64,000 nt of DNA, taken from the NCBI RefSeq assembly GCF_006974145.1, contig NZ_CP039456.1:2448001-2512000 (forward strand), given 5' to 3'. The stretch's first letter is position 1. Every line of letters starts with the position of its first letter. A model generated the notes under the pieces. That model was given only the letters and a program-made list of their open reading frames with translations, had not been told where the DNA came from and made no database searches. Origin of the DNA: Changchengzhania lutea (lineage in GTDB: Bacteria; Bacteroidota; Bacteroidia; Flavobacteriales; Flavobacteriaceae). Both the position numbers and the translations under genes were made by a program. Shown one piece after another: positions 26,596-35,258 of this stretch.

Positions 26596-28725
26596 ATGGC
26601 AGTTTTAAATAAAATTAGACAACGCTCACTATTCTTAATCTTAATAATAGCCCTAGCGTTATTTTCTTTTGTATTAGCAGATTTATTTAAAAACAGTGAT
26701 GCGCTTACTGCAAAATCACAAAATATAGTTGCTACCATAAATGGTAAAGATATCACCAGAGAAGACTTTTTGCAAAAAGTTGAAGCCGCTCAAAGACAAG
26801 CAGGACCAACGGCTACCAATTCGCAAGTAATGAATAGGGTTTGGGAGCAGGAAGTTAGAGAAGCTGTTATGGGGACTCAATTTGAAGAATTGGGGATTAG
26901 TGTTGAAAAGGACCAAATGAGAGATTTGCTTAAAACAGCGTTGGCAACAAGTCCAGAATTTTTAAACGAAGCTGGTCTTTTTGATGAAGGGAAACTAAAC
27001 GAATATATAGCCAACTTAAAAGAAACATCTCCTGCAGGATATGAAGGTTGGGTGAATTATGAAAAGTCATTAGCATCTAACGCACTACAACAAAACTATT
27101 TCAATTTAGTAAAAGCTGGTTTAACAGGGACATTGGCCGAAGGAGAATGGGCACATAAACTAGAAGGGAATAAAGTAGATATAAAATATGTGCAAATTCC
27201 TTACGCCTCTATTCCAGATAGTACGGTTAAAGTAGCAAAATCGGATATTTCAAAATACATTAATGCCCATAAAAAGCAATATGAAGTTGAAGCCTCTAGA
27301 GATATCAAATATGTGGAGTTTAAAGAAGTGCCTAGTGTTGAAGATGAAGATGCCATGAAAGCTGAAATGAACACTTATGTAAATGGACGTTTTGTTGATG
27401 GGACAGGAAGAAAGGATACAATTGCAGCTTTTTCAAAAGTCAAGAATAATGAAGATTATATCAATTCAATTGCGGAATCTGACATAAAATTCGATGTACG
27501 TTTTGTGTTTAAATCAGGTTTGCCAACTGCTTTTGCAGACAGCATTTATAATCTAAATGTTGGTGAGGTTTATGGACCATATAAGGACAATGGGTTTTTT
27601 AAAGTATCTAAGGTTATCGCTGTAAAGCAAATACCTGATTCTGCTAAAGTAAGACACATTTTAATTCCTTTTGTTGGAGCAAGAAGTGCTACGCCGGACA
27701 TTACACAAACAGATGCCCAAGCCAAAGCGACTGCAGATAGTTTGTTAACGGTTTTAAAAGCAGATCGCTCTAAGTTTCCAGAGTTTGTAACAACCTATTC
27801 TTCAGATCAAGGTAGTGTTCAGAATGAAGGGCGCTACGACTGGCATCCATATAATTCGATGGTACCAGAATTCAATGATTTTGAATTTGAAGGTAAAACA
27901 GGCGATTTAGGTGTGGTTAAAACCATATTTGGATACCATATCATCGAAATTGAAGGTCAGAAAGATAAAAAGAAAGCCGTTCAAGTAGGAACTATTGCTA
28001 GAAAAATAGAGCCATCTGAAGCCTCGGTAGATAAAATTTTTAGAGATGCCTCTAATTTTGAAATTAGTGTGGCAGATAAAGATTTTGAAACTGTAGCAAA
28101 AGAGAGTAAGTATGTAGTAAGACCTGTAAATGGTATCAAAGCTTTAGATGAAAATATACCAGGTGTAGGCAATCAAAGACCTATCGTGCGTTGGGCATTC
28201 GAGGATGGCGCAGAAGTTGGTGACATCAAGCGTTTCAATATTCCTAACGGATACGTGATTGCGCAATTGGTAGCAAAACACCAAGAAGGCTTAATGTCTG
28301 TTGAAGATGCTACTGCAAGCGCTTTACCAGCTATTCGTAAAGAAAAGAAAGCGGAGATGATTAGAGACCGTGTATCGGCTACTACGTTAGAAGATTTAGC
28401 TGCCACTGAAAACACATCGATAAAGACAGCCTCTGCAATCAACATGAAAAATCCAACATTATCTGGCGCAGGAAGAGAGCCTATGGTTATTGGTGCTGCC
28501 TTTGGTTTAAATGAAGGAGAAACATCTAAATTAATTGATGGTGCGAACGGCGTTTATATGATTCAAGTCACAAAGGTAACTCCAGCAGTTGAGTTAGATA
28601 ATTATCAAGCTGCTGCCAACAGGGTAGAGCAACAAAAAACAAGTGTGGTTAATACCAAGTTGTACAATGCTTTAAAAGAAGCGGCCGATATTGAGGATAA
28701 CAGAGCAAAAACCCAAGTGCAATAA
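26596..28725 (+). CDS. Peptidylprolyl isomerase (PpiD/SurA-like, membrane anchored)
   Basis: A 709-residue periplasmic chaperone/isomerase with one N-terminal membrane anchor (about 12-30). An N-terminal chaperone region with TINGKDITREDFLQKVE (about 48-64) is followed by a parvulin (PPIC-type) domain at about 350-460, seen in VRHILIPF and SSDQGSVQNEGRYDW. The end resembles another degenerate rotamase. It should help fold outer-membrane proteins. It lies after the CNNM/CBS gene with its own 180-bp spacer, so it may have a separate promoter. Confidence 0.9.
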   Translation: MAVLNKIRQRSLFLILIIALALFSFVLADLFKNSDALTAKSQNIVATINGKDITREDFLQKVEAAQRQAGPTATNSQVMNRVWEQEVREAVMGTQFEELGISVEKDQMRDLLKTALATSPEFLNEAGLFDEGKLNEYIANLKETSPAGYEGWVNYEKSLASNALQQNYFNLVKAGLTGTLAEGEWAHKLEGNKVDIKYVQIPYASIPDSTVKVAKSDISKYINAHKKQYEVEASRDIKYVEFKEVPSVEDEDAMKAEMNTYVNGRFVDGTGRKDTIAAFSKVKNNEDYINSIAESDIKFDVRFVFKSGLPTAFADSIYNLNVGEVYGPYKDNGFFKVSKVIAVKQIPDSAKVRHILIPFVGARSATPDITQTDAQAKATADSLLTVLKADRSKFPEFVTTYSSDQGSVQNEGRYDWHPYNSMVPEFNDFEFEGKTGDLGVVKTIFGYHIIEIEGQKDKKKAVQVGTIARKIEPSEASVDKIFRDASNFEISVADKDFETVAKESKYVVRPVNGIKALDENIPGVGNQRPIVRWAFEDGAEVGDIKRFNIPNGYVIAQLVAKHQEGLMSVEDATASALPAIRKEKKAEMIRDRVSATTLEDLAATENTSIKTASAINMKNPTLSGAGREPMVIGAAFGLNEGETSKLIDGANGVYMIQVTKVTPAVELDNYQAAANRVEQQKTSVVNTKLYNALKEAADIEDNRAKTQVQ

Positions 28726-28745
28726 GCTTAAAAATCATATTGAAT

Positions 28746-28896
28746 AAAAAGAGGCTATCTGAAAAGGCAATTTTATTCGTCATTACGAGAAATTTTAATT
28801 TCGAAGTAATCTGTTAATCAATAACTTAAATTCAACAGATTGCTTCTCCCGAATACTCGGGATCGCAATGACGGTCTTTTAAGACAGTCTCTTTTT
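28746..28896. repeat. Nested inverted-repeat element between convergent genes (terminator-like)
   Basis: Outer arms 28746-28766 and 28876-28896 can pair over about 21 bp with few mismatches and end in a T-run, fitting a bidirectional terminator. Inside, a second inverted repeat begins CGTCATTACGAG (28778) and ends CGCAATGACG (28873), with AATCTGTT/AACAGATT further in. That inner unit matches, as I recall, a dispersed repeat of Bacteroidota genomes (CGTCATTGCGAG type). Confidence 0.65.
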
Positions 28897-29809
28897 ATTT
28901 AATCATAGTCGTGTAAGGAATGACAGTTTCATAGCCTTTATTCAAAAAATAGTCCGTAGGATTATGGATGGCAGTTGCCAAAACAAAATCGCCACCCCAA
29001 GCACCAAGGCTTTTAATACTTCCAGGGAAGTCCTTAAATAATATTTCCTTTACAGGGATCTGCTTTGTTATTCTAGAAATGATATGCTCATGAGCAATAA
29101 TGAGTAATTCAAATTCAGCCAGAGTTTTACAACCAATCATATTGGAAGTAATATTACTAATTTCTGAAATAACTTGACTATGTTTAGCACTGTTTTCTCG
29201 ATACATCGCAATACCCTTTCGACTATTCTGTTTCTTATTTAAATAAACGAAATAAAGCTGCGCTTTAAAATCTGGATTGAAATCAACAGGGCTGATTATA
29301 GGTGTGTTTTTATCCAACTGATAGGTGATTGGTGTGTTGTGTTGTGCACAAGCAATATCATAACCGCTACCGCCAAAGGTCATCTCTAAGAGTTTATAAG
29401 CATCTACTTGAGCCCACTGCGCAATATTGTTAATTAATGTAGAGGATGTGCCAAGGCCCCAATGGGTTGGGAATTCTAAATGTGTGGTGACCTTAAATCC
29501 GCCATTACTTTTAATAAAATTGGGATTGAGTGATTTTGCAGCGTTAAAAATTTGAACCAATCTTTTAGACCTGTCGTCATGTTGAACGCGACTCAGCATC
29601 CTAGCATTAGTCCAGTCAAATGCACCCTCAAACCAAATATTGCTGTTTTCATCTAAACTCTTCCAAATTAGTTTAGGTTCGTTTATCGTTTCAACTTCCA
29701 AGGATTGCCCATATTTAGTTGGTATGGCAAGGGATAGCGCACCATCAAGAACCACATATTCACCTGTAATCAATAATTTCCCGTTGCTTTTAAAGGTTTC
29801 CATGTTCAT
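28895..29809 (-). CDS. GYDIA-family GHMP kinase (mevalonate pathway)
   Basis: A 304-residue small-molecule kinase. The N-terminus (SNGKLLITGEYVVLDGALSLA, in which GEYVVLDG is the hallmark) resembles mevalonate and phosphomevalonate kinases. The ATP loop is degenerate (HWGLGTSSTLINNIAQWA) and the family name motif GGSGYDIACAQ is present. HMG-CoA reductase lies immediately upstream, so a role in isoprenoid precursor synthesis is likely; which phosphorylation it does is not settled from sequence. A start at Met3 (29803) is equally possible. Confidence 0.85.
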   Translation of the reverse strand: MNMETFKSNGKLLITGEYVVLDGALSLAIPTKYGQSLEVETINEPKLIWKSLDENSNIWFEGAFDWTNARMLSRVQHDDRSKRLVQIFNAAKSLNPNFIKSNGGFKVTTHLEFPTHWGLGTSSTLINNIAQWAQVDAYKLLEMTFGGSGYDIACAQHNTPITYQLDKNTPIISPVDFNPDFKAQLYFVYLNKKQNSRKGIAMYRENSAKHSQVISEISNITSNMIGCKTLAEFELLIIAHEHIISRITKQIPVKEILFKDFPGSIKSLGAWGGDFVLATAIHNPTDYFLNKGYETVIPYTTMIK

Positions 29810-29876
29810 GTTTAAAAATCAGAAAATTATAGGTTTAAAAAATGTAATCTGTACTTTATAATGTATTTTTATTATA

Positions 29877-29953
29877 TAGTCAATAGTCAATAGTCAATAG
29901 TCAATAGTCAATAGTCAATAGTCAATAGTCAATAGTCAATAGTCAATAGTCAA
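29877..29953. repeat. 11 x 7-bp tandem repeat (TAGTCAA)
   Basis: Eleven perfect copies of TAGTCAA, 77 bp in all, lie between HMG-CoA reductase and the GHMP kinase. On the transcribed (minus) strand the unit reads TTGACTA, so it repeats a -35/-33-like TTGAC every seven bases. Such perfect arrays easily change copy number by slippage. Confidence 0.95.
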
Positions 29954-29956
29954 GAC

Positions 29957-31285
29957 CTATTTCTCAATTGTCAATCGTAAATTCTGCAACGCTTCCACCA
30001 CAGCACTATGCGTGACGGTATGATTTTTAAAGTGCGTGGTTAGGGCCATTTTTTCAGAATCATTGGCTTTAAACTGGTTTAATATATTCATTAAATGCAT
30101 TTTCATATGACCTTGCTGAATTCCTGTTGTGGTCAATGATCGTAAGGCAGCAAAATTTTGAGCTAATCCAGCAACGGCAACCACTTGCATGAGTTCTTTG
30201 GCGTTTGGTTTATGTAGTAATTCTAAAGACAGTTTAACCAAAGGATGTAAACCGGTAAGTCCGCCAACGGTTCCTAGAGCTAAAGGAATCTCCATCCAAA
30301 AGGTAAAAATTCCGTTTTCAACCTTAGCGTGTGTTAAACTACGGTATTGTCCATCTTTTGAGGCATAGGCATGAACACCAGCTTCAACGGCTCTAAAATC
30401 ATTCCCTGTGGCCAAAACCACTGCGTCAATACCATTCATGATGCCTTTATTATGTGTTACGGCACGATAGGGTTCAACCTCTGCAATACGAACCGCTTGA
30501 ATGAAGGTGTCTGCAAAGTCTATACCCGAAACAGAAGGGTCTTCAGACAGTATTTCCACGGGGCAGCTCACTTCGGCACGCACCAAACAATCAGGAACAT
30601 AATTGGACAAGATACTCATCACAATCTCTATAGGATGGTCCAGTGAGGAAAAACCATCATAATGTTCGGCTTCGGCTTTAAACGTTTTTGCAAATTGCTC
30701 TAGGCATGAATTAATAAAGTTGGCGCCCATGGCGTCTAAAGTTTCAAACGATGCGTGGAGTTGGTGATAGCCTTTAATATCTTGTGTTTTATTGCGGAGT
30801 TCAATATCTATAATACCGCCGCCACGGGCTTCCATATTTTTAGTAATGCCCTGCGTATCTTTTATAAGTTTTGATTTTACATTTTGAAAAAAGGCATTTA
30901 GTATTTCAAAATCGCCGTAGTACATAAAATGCACCTGCCCAATTTTGGTGGTAGAGATAACTTTTGTTTTAAATCCGCCTCTATCTAACCAGAATTTTGC
31001 AGCTTTACTGGCCGCAGCCACTACAGAACTTTCCTCTATGGCCATCGGGATGGTGTAATGCCTATCATTAATTAAAAAATTAGGGGCCACACCAAGTGGT
31101 AAGTAATAATTGGAAATTGTATTTTCTATAAATTCATCATGGAGTTGTTGCAGCTTTAAATCGTCATTCCAATATTGCTTTAAAATGCGTTTGGCATCCT
31201 CAGCATTAGAAAAATAACTGTTCACAATCCAATCTATCTTTTTTGATTTTGAAAGTTTAGAAAAGCCTGAAATCGATTTACCCAT
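29957..31285 (-). CDS. Hydroxymethylglutaryl-CoA reductase (class II type)
   Basis: A 442-residue HMG-CoA reductase. Seen motifs: PLGVAPNFLIND (substrate loop, about 47-58), ARGGGIIDIELR (about 151-162), DAMGANFINSCLE (NAD(P)-binding, about 181-193), the TGND stretch near 291 and GTVGGLTGLHPLVK (about 337-350). The length and lack of membrane segments fit the bacterial class II form. Here it feeds the mevalonate route to isoprenoids, in agreement with the next gene, a GHMP kinase. The tandem repeat starts three bases after its stop codon. Confidence 0.93.
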   Translation of the reverse strand: MGKSISGFSKLSKSKKIDWIVNSYFSNAEDAKRILKQYWNDDLKLQQLHDEFIENTISNYYLPLGVAPNFLINDRHYTIPMAIEESSVVAAASKAAKFWLDRGGFKTKVISTTKIGQVHFMYYGDFEILNAFFQNVKSKLIKDTQGITKNMEARGGGIIDIELRNKTQDIKGYHQLHASFETLDAMGANFINSCLEQFAKTFKAEAEHYDGFSSLDHPIEIVMSILSNYVPDCLVRAEVSCPVEILSEDPSVSGIDFADTFIQAVRIAEVEPYRAVTHNKGIMNGIDAVVLATGNDFRAVEAGVHAYASKDGQYRSLTHAKVENGIFTFWMEIPLALGTVGGLTGLHPLVKLSLELLHKPNAKELMQVVAVAGLAQNFAALRSLTTTGIQQGHMKMHLMNILNQFKANDSEKMALTTHFKNHTVTHSAVVEALQNLRLTIEK

Positions 31286-31432
31286 AAAATTGTAATTTTC
31301 AATGCAAAGATAATACTCTTCCTATGAATATTGAATTTGCTTTTTAATACGGGCATTTAACTGTTAATATTACAGGTTTTTTGCAGAATTTTTAGTAAAC
31401 TTGACAACATTTTGTGAATTAAACATTTTTAA

Positions 31433-33676
31433 ATGAAATACCCTAAATTATTACCTTGTGTTTGCCTTTTCTTAACGACTTTATTACCAGCACAAACCAA
31501 GGAAATTTCCCTAGATGATATTTGGAATGGCACCTATAGAACAGAGCGTATGGATGTTTTACATTCCATGGCTAACGGACAGCAATATTCTGTTTTAAAT
31601 TTTGATAGAACTGCACGTTCTACTTCCATAGATATTTATGATTATAAAACCTTGAATAAGGTAAAAACCTTGGTGGATTCTAAAGACCTTGAAAATCTTG
31701 AATATTTCTCAGACTATAGTTTTAGTAAAAACGAAGACAAACTTATCTTGGCAACTAATGAAACGTCTATTTATAGAAGATCCTCATTAGGAAACTATTA
31801 TGTTTATGATATCAAGACCAAATTACTTTCATCGATAGCCGAAGAAAAAATACAGGAACCTACATTTTCCCCAGATGCTACTAAAGTAGCCTACGGCTTA
31901 GATAATAATATTTTTATAAAAAATTTAAAATCTGGAGAAGCCACTCAAATCACATTTGATGGCGAAAAAAACAAAATCATTAATGGTATTGCCGATTGGG
32001 TCTACGAAGAAGAATTCTCGATAGTTCGTGCGTTCGAATGGAATAGTAACGGTGACAAAATAGCATTTATCCGTTTTGATGAAACCGAAGTGCCAGAATT
32101 CTCCATGGATGTATATGGAGAAGGACTTTATCAAACGCAGCAAGTCTTTAAATATCCAAAAGCAGGTGAGCCAAATGCTTTGGTGTCCCTTCATATCTAC
32201 GATTTAAAAACAAACAAGACGGAGTCCGTAAAGGTAAATAAAGATTATAATGATTTCTATATTCCTAGAATCAAATGGACAAATAATCCAGAGGTTTTAA
32301 GTGCGCAATACATGAATAGACATCAAAACGAACTTGATTTGTGGATGATAAATGCCGAAGAAAACAGCTCTAAATTAGTATTAGCTGAAACGGATAAAGC
32401 TTATGTAGATGTGACTGATAATCTAACCTTTTTAAAGGATAATAGTTTTATTTGGACCAGTGAAAAAGATGGCTTTAACCATATTTATCATTATTCCAAA
32501 AAGGGGGAGTTAATCAATCAGGTTACAAAAGGAAATTGGGAAGTCACCAATTATTACGGTTACGATGATAAGACCAATAAAATCTTTTATCAATCTGTTG
32601 AAAACGGTTCGATTAACAGAGACGTGTATGCGATTAAATTAAACGGAAGAAATAAAACGCGATTGACAAAAAATGAAGGCACCAACGGGGCATCATTTAG
32701 TAAAGACTTCTCTTATTTTATTAATACGTTTTCTAGCGCCACAACACCACCAGAATACACATTGAACAGTGCTGAAAGTGGAGATGTAATTAAGAGCATT
32801 AAAGATAATGATGTCTTAGTGCAGAAACTTTCAGATTATAAAACTTCCAAAAAAGAATTTAGTACCATCCATATTAATGGAAATGATTTAAATATGTGGA
32901 TGATAAAGCCAGCAGATTTTGATGCATCTAAGGCATATCCACTATTTATGTTTCAATATTCAGGTCCAGGCTCACAACAGGTGGCAAACAGATGGAATAG
33001 CGCTAACGATTATTGGCATCAGCATTTGGCACAACAAGGCTATATTATTGCCTGTGTAGATGGACGTGGTACCGGCTTAAAAGGCGCTGATTTTAAAAAA
33101 GTGACTCAAAATGAATTAGGGAAATATGAAGTTGAGGATCAAATTGAAGCTGCAAAAGCCTTAGGGGAATTACCATATATTGATGCCAGCAGAATAGGAA
33201 TTTGGGGTTGGAGTTACGGAGGTTTTATGAGTAGTAATGCCTTGTTTAAAGGTAATGATGTCTTTAAAATGGCTATTGCCGTGGCTCCTGTAACAAGCTG
33301 GCGCTTTTATGATAGTATCTACACAGAACGGTATATGACTACTCCGCAGGAAAACGCGAGTGGTTATGATGAGAATTCACCGCTCAGTCATGTTGATAAA
33401 CTGAAAGGCGATTTTCTGTTGGTTCATGGATCAGCAGATGATAATGTGCACCTGCAAAATACGATGCGTTTAGTTGAAGCATTAATTCAAGCTGATAAGC
33501 CATTTGATTGGGCCGTTTATCCAGATGACAATCACGGTATTTACGGTGGAAACACCAGACTACATCTTTATAAAAAAATGACTAATTTCATTCACGAAAA
33601 TTTAGGCGACAAGATTGATAATACCCCAGAGGGCGAGAAGGAAGACATAAACATAAAAGAATCACTAGACAACTAA
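31433..33676 (+). CDS. S9 family peptidase (dipeptidyl peptidase IV type)
   Basis: A 747-residue exported serine peptidase. Signal peptide at about 1-20 (ending LPAQ); an eight-bladed beta-propeller (about 40-480) with the double-Glu motif YEEEF (about 196-200) that binds the free N-terminus of substrates; and an alpha/beta-hydrolase domain with the nucleophile in GWSYGGF (Ser ~592), Asp in HGSADDNVHL and His in DDNHGIYGG. It should release X-Pro dipeptides from peptides outside the cytoplasm. The two POT peptide transporters that follow, 15 bp away, would take up the products. Confidence 0.93.
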   Translation: MKYPKLLPCVCLFLTTLLPAQTKEISLDDIWNGTYRTERMDVLHSMANGQQYSVLNFDRTARSTSIDIYDYKTLNKVKTLVDSKDLENLEYFSDYSFSKNEDKLILATNETSIYRRSSLGNYYVYDIKTKLLSSIAEEKIQEPTFSPDATKVAYGLDNNIFIKNLKSGEATQITFDGEKNKIINGIADWVYEEEFSIVRAFEWNSNGDKIAFIRFDETEVPEFSMDVYGEGLYQTQQVFKYPKAGEPNALVSLHIYDLKTNKTESVKVNKDYNDFYIPRIKWTNNPEVLSAQYMNRHQNELDLWMINAEENSSKLVLAETDKAYVDVTDNLTFLKDNSFIWTSEKDGFNHIYHYSKKGELINQVTKGNWEVTNYYGYDDKTNKIFYQSVENGSINRDVYAIKLNGRNKTRLTKNEGTNGASFSKDFSYFINTFSSATTPPEYTLNSAESGDVIKSIKDNDVLVQKLSDYKTSKKEFSTIHINGNDLNMWMIKPADFDASKAYPLFMFQYSGPGSQQVANRWNSANDYWHQHLAQQGYIIACVDGRGTGLKGADFKKVTQNELGKYEVEDQIEAAKALGELPYIDASRIGIWGWSYGGFMSSNALFKGNDVFKMAIAVAPVTSWRFYDSIYTERYMTTPQENASGYDENSPLSHVDKLKGDFLLVHGSADDNVHLQNTMRLVEALIQADKPFDWAVYPDDNHGIYGGNTRLHLYKKMTNFIHENLGDKIDNTPEGEKEDINIKESLDN

Positions 33677-33691
33677 CTAACAATTATTTAT

Positions 33692-35248
33692 ATGGCAGCT
33701 ACGGCATTGAAACCACATCAAAGAGAACTTTTTGGACAACCTATTGGCTTGTACATTTTATTTTTAACCGAGATGTGGGAGCGCTTCTCATACTATGGTA
33801 TGCGCGCCTTATTGGTGCTTTATATGACAGCATCAACATTGGGTGATGACGATAGGGGTGCTGGATTGGGCTGGACCAGTAAAGAGGCTTTAGCGCTTTA
33901 TGGCTGGTATACCATGTTGGTTTACGTCATGTCCATTCCAGGGGGTATGATTGCCGATAAATTGATTGGTCAAAAAAAAGCTGTTCTACTCGGTGCTATT
34001 ATATTGTGTGTTGGTCATGGTGTCTTGGTATTGACCGATATTTGGGCATTTTATGCCGGTTTAGGTCTGGTAATTACAGGGGTAGGCTTATTAAAGCCCA
34101 ACATTTCCACAATGGTTGGTGGCTTATACAAACAAGGCGATATTAGACGTGATAAAGGCTTTAGTATTTTTTACATCGGTATTAATCTAGGATCCTTATT
34201 AGCCACTATGATTGTAGGAGGCGTAGTTGCCAAATGGGGCTGGCACGCCGGTTTTGGTCTTGCAGGTATTGTGATGGTCTTAGGATTGATCAATTACGTT
34301 TTAGGTCAGAAATACTTAACACAGGTTGGGAATTTTGTTTCAGATAAAAACGACCCTAATGAAGTGTCTTACGGCAAACTTTACAGCAAGTTATTCAGTT
34401 CCCCAAGGCAATTATTGTATGCAGGCATATTATTGTTAGGAACTGTTATTGGTTGGTATTATATGGATTGGGGTTATGGTTTATTGTTTTTATTTTTAAC
34501 AGCTATCGCATCCCTTTTAATGATGATTTATAAAGAATTGGATTCTCAAGTATTTAAAGATCGATTTATGGTATTGTTATTATCATTTATTATGGTCATT
34601 ATTTTTTGGGGCGCCTTCGAACAGGCTGGTGGACTAATGAATTTATATACCGATACTAAAACCAATAGAATGTTGCTCGGTTGGGAAATTCCAACGGTGA
34701 TGTTCCAAAGTTTAAATGCTGGATTTATTATCCTGTTTGCAACACTTGTGGCTAGTATTTGGGCAAAACGAAAGTTAAAAGGCAAAGAAGCGTCGTCATT
34801 ATTTAAAATGGCATTGGGTATCATCATCATGGGCTTTGGCTTTTTGTTTATGGTGTTTGCCGCCATGGAATTCGAAAAATCAGGTTCATCTAGCATGATT
34901 TGGCTCGTTTTGGCTTACTTCTTTCATACCATTGGAGAACTTTGTATTTCACCGGTAGCGCTATCATTTATAACTAAATTGGCCCCAGTAAAATATGCTT
35001 CTTTAATGATGGGTGTTTATTTTGCAGCCACTGGTTTAGGTAATAAAGTGGCAGGAATTGTTGGGGAATCTGCCTCAGATTATGGTGAGTATGCGGTGTT
35101 TTCAGGAATCTTAATATTCACGGTCATTATAGGGTCATTATTTATCCTTATTCTAAAACCTCTTAAGCGATTAACGCATGGCGCTGAAGATAAAGAACGT
35201 ATGATGCACTCTGATGAAGCAGAAGGCTTTGAACTAGCAGATAACTAA
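33692..35248 (+). CDS. Proton-dependent oligopeptide (POT) MFS transporter
   Basis: A 518-residue inner-membrane peptide/proton symporter with about 14 helices. The POT signature EMWERFSYYGMRALLVLY (ExxERFxYY, about residues 27-44) and the second motif GFSIFYIGINLGS (about 155-167) are complete. It sits between the S9 peptidase and a second POT transporter and probably imports di- and tripeptides. Confidence 0.94.
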   Translation: MAATALKPHQRELFGQPIGLYILFLTEMWERFSYYGMRALLVLYMTASTLGDDDRGAGLGWTSKEALALYGWYTMLVYVMSIPGGMIADKLIGQKKAVLLGAIILCVGHGVLVLTDIWAFYAGLGLVITGVGLLKPNISTMVGGLYKQGDIRRDKGFSIFYIGINLGSLLATMIVGGVVAKWGWHAGFGLAGIVMVLGLINYVLGQKYLTQVGNFVSDKNDPNEVSYGKLYSKLFSSPRQLLYAGILLLGTVIGWYYMDWGYGLLFLFLTAIASLLMMIYKELDSQVFKDRFMVLLLSFIMVIIFWGAFEQAGGLMNLYTDTKTNRMLLGWEIPTVMFQSLNAGFIILFATLVASIWAKRKLKGKEASSLFKMALGIIIMGFGFLFMVFAAMEFEKSGSSSMIWLVLAYFFHTIGELCISPVALSFITKLAPVKYASLMMGVYFAATGLGNKVAGIVGESASDYGEYAVFSGILIFTVIIGSLFILILKPLKRLTHGAEDKERMMHSDEAEGFELADN

Positions 35249-35258
35249 ACTAAACACT

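Noticed and set aside
29877-29953. Possible CRISPR array
   Set aside because: The units are 7 bp, perfectly tandem and have no spacers; no cas genes are nearby. It is a simple tandem repeat.
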